From NCBI RefSeq assembly GCF_014653575.1, contig NZ_BNAQ01000001.1, positions 496,001 to 560,000 of the forward strand: 64,000 nt of DNA. Reading direction: 5' to 3'. Shown here in pieces: positions 55,658-64,000 of this stretch. Source of the DNA: Sphingomonas glacialis. Lineage in GTDB: Bacteria > Pseudomonadota > Alphaproteobacteria > Sphingomonadales > Sphingomonadaceae. Position 1 is the stretch's first letter, and each line of letters starts with the position of its first letter. Made by a program: the position numbers and the translations under genes. The notes under the pieces were generated by a model. The model searched no databases. It had not been told where the DNA came from and saw nothing but the letters and a program-made list of their open reading frames with translations.

Positions 55658-56542
55658 CTACCACAGCACGCCGCGCGCATCGGGCCGCAGCGGCTCTGGC
55701 GCTTCGTCGCCGATCGCCTGAAGCAGATCGATCTCGATCGTCCGGCACATCGCCGTCAGCGGCACGTCGTGGACGGTGTTGGCGAACGGATCGACCAGAT
55801 CGTCGCCGATCGCGAGCACCACGAGGAACATCAGCCCGGCGATGCTCGACCCGAGCGGGGTCGCGAAACCGAGCGTCTCGACCAGGCCGATCGGCAGCAG
55901 GATGCACAGCAGATGCGTGAAGATCGTCGGGAAGAAGCGATACTGGCTCGGCAGCGGCATGTTCTTGAGCCGCTCCATCCCGCCCTGCGCATTGGCGATG
56001 TCGACGAGGATGCTTTCCATCGATGCCTGCTGGATCGTGTCGATCCAGCCCTGCGCGCACGCTCCGTTGATCCGGCGACCGGTGCCGTCGACGATGCCGT
56101 TGGCAACGTTGACGCGACCGAGCGCGAAGTCGGCCTCGCCGCGCGACAGGAAGCGCAGCACCTCGCCATCGGGCGCCTGACGCCGCAACTGGCAGCGCAG
56201 CGCGTTGACATAGGCGATCTGCCGCAGGACAATCGTGCGCTTAAGGTCCTTCGCTTCATCGGGCAGGTAATTGCGAGCCTGCCGCGCGAGACTGCGGCTG
56301 GCATTGATCATCTGCCCCCACAGCACGCGCCCTTCCCACCAGCGCTGATACGCCGAATTGCTGCGAAACCCGAGGAACAGCGCGAGCGCCGTGCCGAACA
56401 GCGTCAGCGGGAGCGATGGCGCGGTGAACGGCACGACGTAATAGGTGACCGTCACGATCACATCCCAGACGAACAGCAAGGCAGCAGGCCGCCAGATCTC
56501 GCGGAGGATGTGGCGATAGCCGGGGGTGTTGGTGACGATCAT
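55658..56542 (-). CDS. Bestrophin-like membrane channel protein
   Basis: A 294-residue membrane protein of the bestrophin/UPF0187 family, with SNSAYQRWWEGRVLWGQMIN near residue 70 and several hydrophobic helices. Bacterial homologues form pentameric ion channels (KpBest is cation-selective). The physiological role in this host is not evident. Confidence 0.88.
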   Translation of the reverse strand: MIVTNTPGYRHILREIWRPAALLFVWDVIVTVTYYVVPFTAPSLPLTLFGTALALFLGFRSNSAYQRWWEGRVLWGQMINASRSLARQARNYLPDEAKDLKRTIVLRQIAYVNALRCQLRRQAPDGEVLRFLSRGEADFALGRVNVANGIVDGTGRRINGACAQGWIDTIQQASMESILVDIANAQGGMERLKNMPLPSQYRFFPTIFTHLLCILLPIGLVETLGFATPLGSSIAGLMFLVVLAIGDDLVDPFANTVHDVPLTAMCRTIEIDLLQAIGDEAPEPLRPDARGVLW

Positions 56543-56612
56543 CGGTTCTCAGGGCTTTCAAGGGCGCTGCTGCGCGATAGGGCCGAATGGTGCCTGCGGC
56601 AAATCCACACCA

Positions 56613-56852
56613 TTACGGCGCGATGTCCGCGGCCGCCGCACCAACCCGTGCGGTCTCATGCGTATCCACCGGTTTGACCGACGCCTTGGCCAATGCAGCA
56701 GCGGTGCCCGATGCGGGACGCAGAACGAACCATTGCGGGCGGTCGATTGCAATTAGGAACGCCAGCAGCGCCAGACCGAACCCTAACAAGGACAGCGAAG
56801 CGCGCGCCGTTGGGGTCATCTTCGAGCGTTTCGGGGATTGCGACGTGTGCAT
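56613..56852 (-). CDS. Small single-span membrane protein
   Basis: A 79-residue protein behind a strong RBS (GAGGAG). It has a basic head (HTSQSPKRSKMTPTARAS), one membrane helix (LSLLGFGLALLAFLIAI), then an Ala/Val-rich periplasmic tail. No known family. The RBS supports this start over a longer upstream frame. Confidence 0.55.
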   Translation of the reverse strand: MHTSQSPKRSKMTPTARASLSLLGFGLALLAFLIAIDRPQWFVLRPASGTAAALAKASVKPVDTHETARVGAAAADIAP

Positions 56853-57085
56853 AACGGAACTCCTCTTTCCAACGCCACCAAGCTGGGAAGAGGTCGCAAC
56901 TCGCGTGTTAGCGAACGATGACGTTTTATTGCTGCAGCGCAGCATGAATAAGAGAGCGAGCAAAGACAAAGCGATAGCGCGCCGCCATCGCTGCGGAATA
57001 CTCCAGGTCTCGCGCCTTGAACTTTCCGATTGACGCCTACCGCACGGCGTTGCAGCTTGATGACAATTATAAAAGATGGAGAGTG

Positions 57086-57289
57086 ATGATGGACCGAATG
57101 GGGTCGTTTGCCGTGGTCGCGGCGCTTGTCTTGGTATCAGCGCTGCACATCATCAGTGCCCCGGCGTATTTCAACATCGTTCCTGCCATGCTGCTTGTCG
57201 TCGGCTTCATCCGCCTCGTCAGCCATCCCGCCCCTTCCGAGACCGCCGCGAGCGAAGATCTTTCGCTCGCTCCCACCGCCGAAGCTTGA
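57086..57289 (+). CDS. Small two-span membrane protein
   Basis: A 67-residue protein starting MMDRMGSF behind GGAGAG. It has two hydrophobic helices (VVAALVLVSALHII and IVPAMLLVVGFIRLV) and a polar, acidic C-terminal tail. A TTG 69 bases upstream could give a longer form, but the RBS favours ATG 57086. No known family. It ends 12 bases before the uvrC terminator stem. Confidence 0.55.
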   Translation: MMDRMGSFAVVAALVLVSALHIISAPAYFNIVPAMLLVVGFIRLVSHPAPSETAASEDLSLAPTAEA

Positions 57290-57301
57290 TCCGAAAATTA
57301 T

Positions 57302-57340
57302 AAGGCGGCGGCGCGGTTGAATAGACCGCGCCGCCGCCTT
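57302..57340. terminator. Strong bidirectional terminator at the uvrC 3' end
   Basis: A perfect 16-base stem AAGGCGGCGGCGCGGT / ACCGCGCCGCCGCCTT with a 7-base loop touches the uvrC stop. In the minus direction it is followed by an AT-rich run (TATAATTTT), so it ends uvrC. It can also stop the convergent small gene. Confidence 0.85.
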
Positions 57341-59266
57341 TCAGCGTGCGTGGAAGAAATCGTAGAGCTGCTGCGCGACCGCGGCACTCACGCCCGGCGC
57401 CTTCTGCAAATCCGCCAGGCTCGCGCCACGCACCGCGCGCGCGGTGCCGAAATGCATCAACAGCGCCTTCTTGCGCGCCGGACCGATTCCCGGGACATCG
57501 TCGAGTGGCGATGCACCGATCGCCTTTGAGCGCTTGTCGCGATGCGCGCCGATCACGAAGCGGTGGACCTCGTCGCGCAGCCGCTGGAGGTAGAACAGCA
57601 CCGGCGCGTTGACGGGCAATTGGAACTCGCGCCCGTCGAGCAAGTGGAACACCTCGCGTCCGTCGCGGCCGTGCAGCGGCCCCTTGGCGACGCCGACCAG
57701 ACATACGTCCTCGATCCCCATTTCCTCGAGCACCGCCTTGGCAGCGTTGAGCTGGCCACGCCCGCCATCGATCAATACGAGATCGGGCCAATCGCCGGCA
57801 TCGCGATCGGGATCTTCGCTTTGCGCGCGCGCGAAGCGGCGTTGAAACACCTCGCGCATCATGCCGAAGTCATCGCCGGGGATCGTGTCGGGGTTCTTGA
57901 TGTTGAACTTGCGATACTGCCCCTTGCGGAAGCCCTCGGGCCCCGCGACGACCATCGCGCCGACCGCGTTGGTCCCCTGGATGTGGCTGTTGTCGTAGAC
58001 TTCGATCCGGTCTGGCGGTTCGGCCAGATCGAACAGTTCGGCCACCTCGCGCAGCAGCTTGGCCTGCGTCGTGCTCTCGGCGAGGCGGCGGTCGAGCGCT
58101 TCCTCGGCATTGCGCTTGGCCTGGTCGAGCAGCCGCCGTCGCGTGCCGCGCTGGGGCATCGATAGTGAGACCTTAAAGCCCACCCCGGCCCCAAGCGCCT
58201 CGCCGAGCAATTCGCCTTCCTCGAGTTCACGATCAAGGAAGATCGTCTTGGGCGGCGGCACTTCCTCGTAAAATTGCGCGAGGAAGCCGGTGAGGATCTC
58301 GTCCTCGGGCACATCGGCGGTGTGCTGCGGGAAGAAGCTGCGGTGCCCCCAATTCTGCCCGCCGCGGATGAAGAATGCCTGGATCCCGATCACGCCGTTC
58401 TTGTTCGCCATTGCGAAGATGTCGGCGTCCCCAAGGCCCTCGGCGTTGATTGCCTGGCTGCCCTGGATAAAGGTCAGCGCACGGAGCCGATCGCGCAGTA
58501 TCGCGGCGAGCTCGAAATCCATTGCCGCGGCGGCGGTTTCCATCTGCCCGCCGAGCTTGGCCTGCACTTGGGTCGACTTGCCGCCGAGGAACGCCTTCGC
58601 GTCGTTCACCAGATCGGCATAGCCGGCCTCGTCGATCCGCCCGACACACGGCGCCGAGCAACGCTTGATCTGGTAGAGCAGGCACGGCCGGTCGCGGTTC
58701 CGAAAGAAGCTGTCGGTGCACGAGCGGAGCAGGAACAGCTTTTGCAGCGCGTTGAGCGTATTGTTGACCGATCCTGCACTGGCGAACGGCCCGTAATAAT
58801 TGCCCTTCGCGCGCCGCGCACCGCGATGCTTCTGGATCCGCGGGAATTCGTGATCCGCGCGCAGCAGGATGAACGGGAAGCTTTTGTCGTCGCGCAGCAG
58901 CACGTTGTACGGCGGACGATAGCGCTTGATCAGCTGCGCCTCGAGCAGCAGCGCCTCGGCCTCGTTGTTGGTCGTGACGATCGTCATCGAACGCGTCTGC
59001 GCGACCATCCGCTGCAGCCGCTTCGACAGGCGATCGACTTGCGTATAGTTGGTCACACGGTTCTTGAGCGCCTTGGCCTTGCCGACATACAGCACGTCGC
59101 CGCGCGCATCCTGCATGCGATAGACGCCGGGACGGATCGGGAGCGTGGCGAGCACGTTGCGAATCGCGGCGACGCCCGCTGCGAGATCGGGCGTCTCGCC
59201 GGCGCCGCGGACGGCAAAGGTGGATTTCTCTTCGTTGAAACGATCAGGCGCATTGGGCGAGGACAT
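57341..59266 (-). CDS. uvrC: Excinuclease ABC subunit C
   Basis: A 641-residue nucleotide-excision repair endonuclease. In order it has a GIY-YIG nuclease (about 40-120; PGVYRMQDARGDVLYVGKA), a Cys-rich cluster CLLYQIKRCSAPCVG, a UVR domain (about 210-250), the RNase-H-like 5' nuclease (IEVYDNSHIQGTNAVG; DLVLIDGGRGQLNAA), and C-terminal helix-hairpin-helix (DDVPGIGPARKKALL). It cuts on both sides of UV and bulky lesions with UvrAB. It ends at a perfect bidirectional hairpin. Confidence 0.96.
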   Translation of the reverse strand: MSSPNAPDRFNEEKSTFAVRGAGETPDLAAGVAAIRNVLATLPIRPGVYRMQDARGDVLYVGKAKALKNRVTNYTQVDRLSKRLQRMVAQTRSMTIVTTNNEAEALLLEAQLIKRYRPPYNVLLRDDKSFPFILLRADHEFPRIQKHRGARRAKGNYYGPFASAGSVNNTLNALQKLFLLRSCTDSFFRNRDRPCLLYQIKRCSAPCVGRIDEAGYADLVNDAKAFLGGKSTQVQAKLGGQMETAAAAMDFELAAILRDRLRALTFIQGSQAINAEGLGDADIFAMANKNGVIGIQAFFIRGGQNWGHRSFFPQHTADVPEDEILTGFLAQFYEEVPPPKTIFLDRELEEGELLGEALGAGVGFKVSLSMPQRGTRRRLLDQAKRNAEEALDRRLAESTTQAKLLREVAELFDLAEPPDRIEVYDNSHIQGTNAVGAMVVAGPEGFRKGQYRKFNIKNPDTIPGDDFGMMREVFQRRFARAQSEDPDRDAGDWPDLVLIDGGRGQLNAAKAVLEEMGIEDVCLVGVAKGPLHGRDGREVFHLLDGREFQLPVNAPVLFYLQRLRDEVHRFVIGAHRDKRSKAIGASPLDDVPGIGPARKKALLMHFGTARAVRGASLADLQKAPGVSAAVAQQLYDFFHAR

Positions 59267-59358
59267 GCGATTGATCTAGGGAGTCCGCGCGGCGGATGCC
59301 ACGGTTATGCGCATCCCCGCGCACACCGCGCGCTCGCCCGCGATGGAGAAGACCCGCG

Positions 59359-59688
59359 ATGTACGTTTCGATCACCGGCCTGAAGCCGAAAAGCCTGTTC
59401 CAGGTGCCGCGCTTCTGGTGGCACGCCATCCGTTCGATGCAGCAGGCGCAGCGCGCGCCGGGCAATCTGTCGGTCGCGGCGCGGACGATCGCCGGGACGC
59501 ACCATACGATGTCGCTTTGGCAGGATCGGGGGGCGATGTGCGCCTATCTGGCTGCCGGTGCACATCGGGACGCCATGCGCGCGTCTCGCAGCATCGGCAC
59601 GGGGGCGGTCCATGGCTATGAAAGCGAAGCGGCGCCCGAGTGGGCCGATGTACCGGCGTTGCTCCGAGCGAATGGCCGTATCATCTGA
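59359..59688 (+). CDS. Antibiotic-biosynthesis-monooxygenase-like (ABM-fold) protein
   Basis: A 109-residue protein behind GGAGA. The short compact domain (MYVSITGLKPKSLFQVPRF, then TMSLWQDRGAMCAYL) has the look of the dimeric alpha+beta-barrel ABM/DUF3291-type family. Catalytic residues cannot be assigned. It diverges from uvrC with 92 bases between starts. Confidence 0.68.
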   Translation: MYVSITGLKPKSLFQVPRFWWHAIRSMQQAQRAPGNLSVAARTIAGTHHTMSLWQDRGAMCAYLAAGAHRDAMRASRSIGTGAVHGYESEAAPEWADVPALLRANGRII

Positions 59689-59728
59689 TGTGATGGTGGC
59701 GGTGCACCGGCACCGCCACCGCACGCAC

Positions 59729-60055
59729 TTATTTGATCGCTTCGAGGTCGATCTTGACCTTGGCGAGCGCAGCGTCGGTCAACGCGCCCTGCGACATCGG
59801 CTGAACCTGCGCGAGCGACATCGACTTGAACTGGTCGTACATCGGGTGCGCGGTGATGTTCTGGAGGTCGGTGTCGAGCACCGCCTTGCCCTTGGGATCG
59901 GCAGCGATCGTCTCGATCGGGGTTTCGAGCGTGAATTTGGCGGTGGAGGCAGTAGTGGTCGTCGAGGTTGTGGTTACGGCGGGCGCAGGTGCGGTCTGGG
60001 CAGCGAGCGGCGCCGCGGTCAAAGCGACGAGCACGGGCAGAAGGACAGACGTCAT
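59729..60055 (-). CDS. Secreted protein of unknown function
   Basis: A 108-residue protein with a signal peptide (MTSVLLPVLVALTAAPLAAQ), a Thr/Ser-rich linker, and a compact tail containing ETPIETIAADPKGKAVLD and HPMYDQFKSMSLAQVQP. The family is not recognised; the pattern looks sphingomonad-specific to me. It lies downstream of the ATP synthase operon with its own leader. Confidence 0.62.
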   Translation of the reverse strand: MTSVLLPVLVALTAAPLAAQTAPAPAVTTTSTTTTASTAKFTLETPIETIAADPKGKAVLDTDLQNITAHPMYDQFKSMSLAQVQPMSQGALTDAALAKVKIDLEAIK

Positions 60056-60079
60056 GGGAGAGCCTCTTTCGAAAGCGAA

Positions 60080-60098
60080 AGCGGCGCGAATCGCCGCT
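60080..60098 (-). terminator. Hairpin downstream of the F0 operon
   Basis: A 7-base stem AGCGGCG / CGCCGCT with loop CGAAT lies about 93 bases after the atpF stop, followed on the minus strand by TTCGCTTTCG. It could terminate the atp operon, or be a leader hairpin of the secreted protein gene whose start is 25 bases on. Confidence 0.45.
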
Positions 60099-60190
60099 GA
60101 CCAGGGTTTACCCCGGCCAGTGGCGAAACGAAATGGACTGGATCAAGTGAAACCCTGCGGAATTGCCCCGCATGTGAGCGCCGGACGCGT

Positions 60191-60745
60191 TTAGTTCAGA
60201 CGTCCAAGCCCAGCGATCGTACGATCGACCAGCGCTTTGTCGGCATCGACGCCGTGACGCTCGGCCAGGATGGTCGCCGCGGCGCGAGTCGCAGCTTCAG
60301 CCGCAAGCGCTCTGACTTCCGCGATAGCACCACGCTCGGCGGCGGCGATCTTGTCTTCAGCCATCGTCTGACGACGCGCGACCAAATCGGCAAGGTCGGC
60401 CTCGGCCTTGGCAAGCATCGCTGCTGCTTCGGCCTGCGCATGCGCCACGATCGCGGCAGCATCGCCGGCGCTTGCCGCATTGCGGGCCTTGGCTTCGGCA
60501 AGCTGCGCCTCGGCTTCGGCACGCAGCTGTGAGGCTTCGTCGAGCTGGGTCCGGATCGTCGCGATGCGCGAATCGAGCGCGCCCGCGATCATCTTCGGGA
60601 CCTTCTTCCAGATCATCAGGCCGATCACGACCAACATCGACAAAGCGACGAAGCCCGGAGCGGTGATCCCGAAGACCGACGGTTCGTGGTGCAGTTCGGC
60701 GACGCCGGTCTGCGCCACGGTCTTGACTGTCGAGGACTCAGCCAT
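60191..60745 (-). CDS. atpF: F0F1 ATP synthase subunit b
   Basis: A 184-residue peripheral stalk subunit: a short acidic/polar head, one membrane helix (about 30-50; GFVALSMLVVIGLMIW), then a long Ala/Glu/Arg coiled coil. It pairs with the b' subunit encoded just upstream (8-base overlap). It is the last gene of the F0 operon. F1 genes are not in the window, as in other alphaproteobacteria where F0 and F1 are separate. Confidence 0.92.
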   Translation of the reverse strand: MAESSTVKTVAQTGVAELHHEPSVFGITAPGFVALSMLVVIGLMIWKKVPKMIAGALDSRIATIRTQLDEASQLRAEAEAQLAEAKARNAASAGDAAAIVAHAQAEAAAMLAKAEADLADLVARRQTMAEDKIAAAERGAIAEVRALAAEAATRAAATILAERHGVDADKALVDRTIAGLGRLN

Positions 60746-61232
60746 GCGCCAATTCCGCCTTCACTTGCGTTTCGATCGTCGCACGATCGACCGCCACGCC
60801 CGAAAGCTTGGCGACGATCCGCTCGACCGCGTCGGTCGTCGCGGTCTCGATTTCGGCGAGCGCCGCGGTCTTGGAGGATTCGATCCGTCCGGTGGCCGCG
60901 TGCAATTGCGCGGCCAGACCTTCGTCGCTCGTCTTGAGTTTGGCCTCGGTGCTGGCGGTCGCCCGCGCCTTGGCTTCGCCGACCGCGATCATCGCTTGCG
61001 ACCGGGCTGCTTCGAGCCCCGCCTGATAATCGCGCTCGGACGCCAGCGCGGTCGCCCGCGCCGTCTCCGCCGCGGCGAGGTCACCCGCGATCCGGCCGTT
61101 ACGATCTTCGATCGTCGCCTCGATCTTGGGGACCATCGCCTTGCCGATCCCGAAATAGATCAGCGCGAAGACGATCGCGAGCCAGAACAGCTGCGACGCG
61201 TAGATCTCGCCGATTTGGTCGAGCTGCGGCAT
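60738..61232 (-). CDS. atpG: F0F1 ATP synthase subunit b'
   Basis: A 164-residue second stalk subunit, typical of alphaproteobacteria and phototrophs. It starts MPQLDQIGEIYASQLFWLAIVF, with one membrane helix and a charged coiled coil. It forms a heterodimer with b. It overlaps atpF by 8 bases and follows atpE by 10 bases. Confidence 0.92.
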   Translation of the reverse strand: MPQLDQIGEIYASQLFWLAIVFALIYFGIGKAMVPKIEATIEDRNGRIAGDLAAAETARATALASERDYQAGLEAARSQAMIAVGEAKARATASTEAKLKTSDEGLAAQLHAATGRIESSKTAALAEIETATTDAVERIVAKLSGVAVDRATIETQVKAELAHG

Positions 61233-61242
61233 CGATGCGCTC

Positions 61243-61476
61243 TTAGTGCTTGACGACGAAGAGGATGAGGATCGCGACGACGAACGCGATCAGGCCGAGC
61301 AGCTCCGAAGCCGCGAAGCCGATGAACAGGCGGCCCTGCTGACCGTCTGCTGCGCCCGGGTTACGGAGTGCGCCTTCGAGGAACGAGCCGAACACGTTGC
61401 CCACGCCGAGTGCGGCAAGACCCACACCGATCGCTGCCAGGCCGGCACCGATGTACATTGCACCAAGATCAGTCAT
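61243..61476 (-). CDS. atpE: F0F1 ATP synthase subunit c
   Basis: A 77-residue hairpin proteolipid with two membrane helices: AGLAAIGVGLAALGVGN and FAASELLGLIAFVVAIL. The H+-binding carboxylate is Glu58. The polar loop (RNP region) contacts gamma and epsilon. The ion-binding site lacks the polar residues of Na+-type rings, so proton use is expected. Confidence 0.96.
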   Translation of the reverse strand: MTDLGAMYIGAGLAAIGVGLAALGVGNVFGSFLEGALRNPGAADGQQGRLFIGFAASELLGLIAFVVAILILFVVKH

Positions 61477-61517
61477 GATAAGCTCCCTAGGAATACGTAG
61501 ATTGGGTTATGGAAATT

Positions 61518-62300
61518 CTAGTGCAGATGCACTGCGTCGTGCAGGTACAGCGACGTTAGCAGGGCAAACACATAAGCCTGGATCGCGCACACCAGCAACT
61601 CGAGCGCGCTGACGCCGACGATCATGATGAAGCTGAGCACGCCAACCACCGAGCCGAGGCCGCCGCCGGCGGTGAAGCCCTGGACGACGAAGCTGCCGAA
61701 CACTTCGAGCAGGATGTGCCCCGCGGTCATCGCAACGAACAGTCGCAGTGCCAGCGAGAACGGACGCACCATGAACGAGACGAACTCGACCGGGATGATC
61801 ACCGGCATCAGCCACGCCGGCGCGCCGTGCGGCACGAACAGCGTGAAGAACTTGAGGCCATGCTTCCAGAAGCCGACCGCGAGCACGATCGCAAACGACA
61901 GGAAAGCGAGGATCGCCGTCACCGTGATGTGGCTCGTCACCGCGAAGGTGTGGAGCCCCGGCAGGATCGCCAGCGGCATCACGCCGATCAGGTTGGCGAA
62001 CAGGATGAAGTAGAAGAGCGAGAAGATGTACGGCGCGAACTTCTTGCCGCCGCTGCCGATGTTCACCGACACCATATTGTCGATGAAGCTTACCGCGTCC
62101 TCAGCGGCAACCTGCCAGCGACCGGGCACGAGCTGGCGCTTGAGGCCGCCCGAAATGAAGAGCGCGAGCAGCACGAACACGACGACCATGAACAGCGCCG
62201 AGTTGGTGAAGGATACGTCATAGCCGAACAGGTTCAGATGGCGGCCCAGGACGGGCTCCACCATGAACTGTTCCATCGGATCGATTTTGCCGGCGCTCAC
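61518..62300 (-). CDS. atpB: F0F1 ATP synthase subunit a
   Basis: A 260-residue membrane protein with several hydrophobic helices and the essential Arg region RPFSLALRLFVAMTAGH. It forms the proton half-channels beside the c-ring. GTG 62300 overlaps the atpI stop (GTGA); an in-frame ATG 24 bases in is a possible alternative start. Confidence 0.94.
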   Translation of the reverse strand: MSAGKIDPMEQFMVEPVLGRHLNLFGYDVSFTNSALFMVVVFVLLALFISGGLKRQLVPGRWQVAAEDAVSFIDNMVSVNIGSGGKKFAPYIFSLFYFILFANLIGVMPLAILPGLHTFAVTSHITVTAILAFLSFAIVLAVGFWKHGLKFFTLFVPHGAPAWLMPVIIPVEFVSFMVRPFSLALRLFVAMTAGHILLEVFGSFVVQGFTAGGGLGSVVGVLSFIMIVGVSALELLVCAIQAYVFALLTSLYLHDAVHLH

Positions 62301-62581
62301 TCTGCGCGCTCCTTCGAAATCTTCATGATGTTGAGGAACGCCCCGATGATCGCAAGTGTAAGCACGATCAACAGCGCCCAAGGCGACGTGCCGAGCCACT
62401 GATCAAGCGCCCAGCCCATGATCCCGCCACCGAACAAGGCGCCGAGCAACAGCGCAAGGACCTTCGATCCCTGGCCATAGCCCTTCGCCTGCGGCAAGGG
62501 CCCCGACCCACGCGCCTGACCAGCCGCCTTTGCCGAAGCAATGCGGGCGTCCAGATCGTCGTTAGGGCGGTTCTCGGCCAA
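62297..62581 (-). CDS. atpI: ATP synthase accessory protein AtpI
   Basis: A 94-residue membrane protein with a polar head (about 1-40) and two membrane helices (VLALLLGALFGGGIMGW and LLIVLTLAIIGAFLNI). AtpI helps c-ring assembly or Mg2+ handling. It starts at TTG 62581, which would keep its output low relative to the subunits downstream. It is the first gene of the F0 operon. Confidence 0.85.
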   Translation of the reverse strand: MAENRPNDDLDARIASAKAAGQARGSGPLPQAKGYGQGSKVLALLLGALFGGGIMGWALDQWLGTSPWALLIVLTLAIIGAFLNIMKISKERAE

Positions 62582-62773
62582 GCGGCGTGTATCCTGATAG
62601 AAAAACGCCGCCGTGCGTGCAGCACCGCGACGATGATATGCGGAAAGTTGGAGACCGACGCCCCCGCTTCCCGCGCCGTTTAGGAAGCTGTCTTGAGAGT
62701 GTCAACTCTTGTGGCCACCCCGGTCCTGCTGCGGCGTTGCGCGGGCGGCGCGCGAGGATTATCCAATGGTACG

Positions 62774-63457
62774 ATGAACGCGCCCCTCCCCGACCACGCC
62801 GGACACCGCGCGCGGCTGCGCCAGCGGCTGATCGAGCAAGGCGGCGACGGGCTGCTCGATTACGAACTGGTCGAATATTTACTCACGCTGGCGGTCCCGC
62901 GGCGCGATACCAAGCCGCTGGCCAAGGCGCTGATCGCCGAGTTCGGGGGATTCGGCGGCGTGTTCAGTGCCGATGCCGCCGCGCTGATGCGAGTCCACGG
63001 AATGGGCGAGACGACCGCGGCCGCCATCAAGATCGTTCAAGCCGCGGCACTGCGCTTGTTGCAGGTCGAGGCCAAGGCGCAGCCGGTACTGGCGAGCTGG
63101 CAGGCGCTGATCGATTATCTCCACGCCGACATGGCGCATCGCGGCACCGAGCGCGTGCGCGTGCTCCATCTCAACACGCGCAACATGCTGATCCGCGACG
63201 AAGTGATGAGCGACGGGTCGATCGACGAAGCCGCGGTCTATGTCCGCGAGGTGATCCGGCGCGCGATCGATCTCGGCTCATCGGCGATCATCCTGGTGCA
63301 CAACCACCCGAGCGGCGACCCGAGCCCGAGCCGCGCCGACATCAACGTCACCCGGAAAGTCGCCGAGGCGGGGCGGCGGCTCAACATAACGCTCCACGAC
63401 CACATCATCATCGGGGCGAACGGGCATTCGAGCTTGCGCGCGATGGGGCTGCTCTGA
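62774..63457 (+). CDS. radC: RadC-family JAMM-domain protein
   Basis: A 227-residue protein with a helix-hairpin-helix-like N-terminal part (GVFSADAAALMRVHGMGETT) and a C-terminal JAMM/MPN+ metalloprotease-like domain with HNHPSGDPSPSRAD. Despite its name, a role in DNA repair is not established. It diverges from the atp operon (about 190 bases between starts). The ATG at 62774 gives the standard N-terminus. Confidence 0.92.
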   Translation: MNAPLPDHAGHRARLRQRLIEQGGDGLLDYELVEYLLTLAVPRRDTKPLAKALIAEFGGFGGVFSADAAALMRVHGMGETTAAAIKIVQAAALRLLQVEAKAQPVLASWQALIDYLHADMAHRGTERVRVLHLNTRNMLIRDEVMSDGSIDEAAVYVREVIRRAIDLGSSAIILVHNHPSGDPSPSRADINVTRKVAEAGRRLNITLHDHIIIGANGHSSLRAMGLL

Positions 63458-63460
63458 GCG

Positions 63461-63922
63461 TCACCCTTGCTGCGAGAGGAATGCCGTCAATTCGGCCTTC
63501 GAGACCGTCTTACTCTTGTCGGCATCGGCCTGCGCAAAGGCCTGGGCGAGATAGGTGTTCATTGCCGGCGAAGCCGAATCGGTCGTCGGGTCGCTCACTT
63601 TCTTGAGCGCGACCATCCACGCGCCGAACTCGGCTGCATTGAGAACGCCGTCGCCGTCTTTGTCATAGCTGCCAAACTCGGCGTTGATGATGTCGGCCGC
63701 CGGCGTTCCCGCCGCTGCGGGCTTGGCGGCAGCCTCGGCTTCGGGGGCGACGATCGACGCCGGGATCGCCGCGTCGCGCGCCGCGCTGCTCTGCGGGGGC
63801 CCAGCTTGATCGACCGTGGTCGGCGCGGATTGCGGTGCGGGCGATGTCGCGGGCGGCGCGTCCTGCGCAAGAGCGGGGCTGGCAAGCGCGATGGCGCTCG
63901 CGAGCAGGGTAAAGTTCACCAT
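63461..63922 (-). CDS. Secreted EF-hand protein
   Basis: A 153-residue protein behind AGGAGAT. It has a signal peptide (VNFTLLASAIALASPALAQ), a Pro/Ala-rich linker (about 20-70), and two EF-hand loops: DKDGDGVLNAAEF and DADKSKTVSKAEL. The first is a complete Ca2+ loop. It is exported and probably binds calcium in the periplasm. It converges on radC with 3 bases between stops. Confidence 0.85.
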   Translation of the reverse strand: MVNFTLLASAIALASPALAQDAPPATSPAPQSAPTTVDQAGPPQSSAARDAAIPASIVAPEAEAAAKPAAAGTPAADIINAEFGSYDKDGDGVLNAAEFGAWMVALKKVSDPTTDSASPAMNTYLAQAFAQADADKSKTVSKAELTAFLSQQG

Positions 63923-64000
63923 CGGTATCTCCTGTGCGAATCGATCGCGTCGGTTCCCCAACGCACCGGACCACGCGACGCTCCACGCGCGGGCATTTGA

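Overview
The window reads as chromosomal backbone of a high-GC alphaproteobacterium, most likely a sphingomonad (Sphingomonas or a close relative). Pointers to this are the split b/b' pair in an F0-only ATP synthase operon, dense ATGA/GTGA start-stop overlaps, frequent GTG and TTG starts, a large TonB-dependent receptor, and many small secreted or membrane proteins of sphingomonad type. I see no phage, integrase, transposase, CRISPR array or rRNA. One tRNA (Arg, CCU anticodon) is present.

Layout. 0-1.7 kb: the end of pyrB with a dihydroorotase-like PyrC' that lacks metal ligands. 1.7-5.6 kb: a ParA-type ATPase with an adjacent small, possibly DNA-binding partner, flanked by two SPOR-domain repeat proteins. 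5.6-7.4 kb: serB and miaA, diverging with overlapping starts. 7.5-14 kb: branched-chain amino acid genes ilvB-ilvN-ilvC and leuA, interrupted by a YceI protein and a BLUF photoreceptor; a leucine-rich leader peptide with two hairpins precedes leuA. 14-15.8 kb: a compact folE-SDR-folB pterin operon. 16-18.7 kb: a TonB-dependent receptor. 18.7-20.5 kb: small TUDOR and SWIB proteins, tRNA-Arg and a methyltransferase. 20.8-24.1 kb: a comF-grxC-nitrilase-DUF1178 operon and a divergent methyltransferase. 24-28.4 kb: signalling genes (response regulator, hybrid kinase, EAL phosphodiesterase). 28.4-28.8 kb: an apparently gene-poor gap that carries a micro-ORF and a good terminator.

28.8-36.5 kb: argE, then a tetR-emrA-emrB-OMF tripartite efflux operon behind a perfect palindromic operator, and a Baeyer-Villiger-type flavin monooxygenase. 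36.6-45 kb: malate synthase G and the TamA/TamB envelope transport pair. 45-49.5 kb: a MarR regulator divergent from hpd-hmgA (tyrosine/homogentisate catabolism), followed by a two-gene unit joining a YqcI/YcgG-type haem N-hydroxylase homologue to a DUF1989 protein. 49.6-56.9 kb: aldehyde dehydrogenase, prepilin peptidase, thiolase, GNAT, SH3, 2-hydroxyacid dehydrogenase, bestrophin and small membrane proteins. 57-64 kb: uvrC, the F0 operon atpI-B-E-F'-F, radC and a secreted EF-hand protein.

The most promising items for novelty are the haem N-hydroxylase/DUF1989 pair, the orphan ParA module framed by SPOR proteins, the micro-ORF transcription unit at 28.5 kb, and the leucine attenuator before leuA. 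The REP-like palindromes between operon genes and the two palindromic operators are also worth checking.
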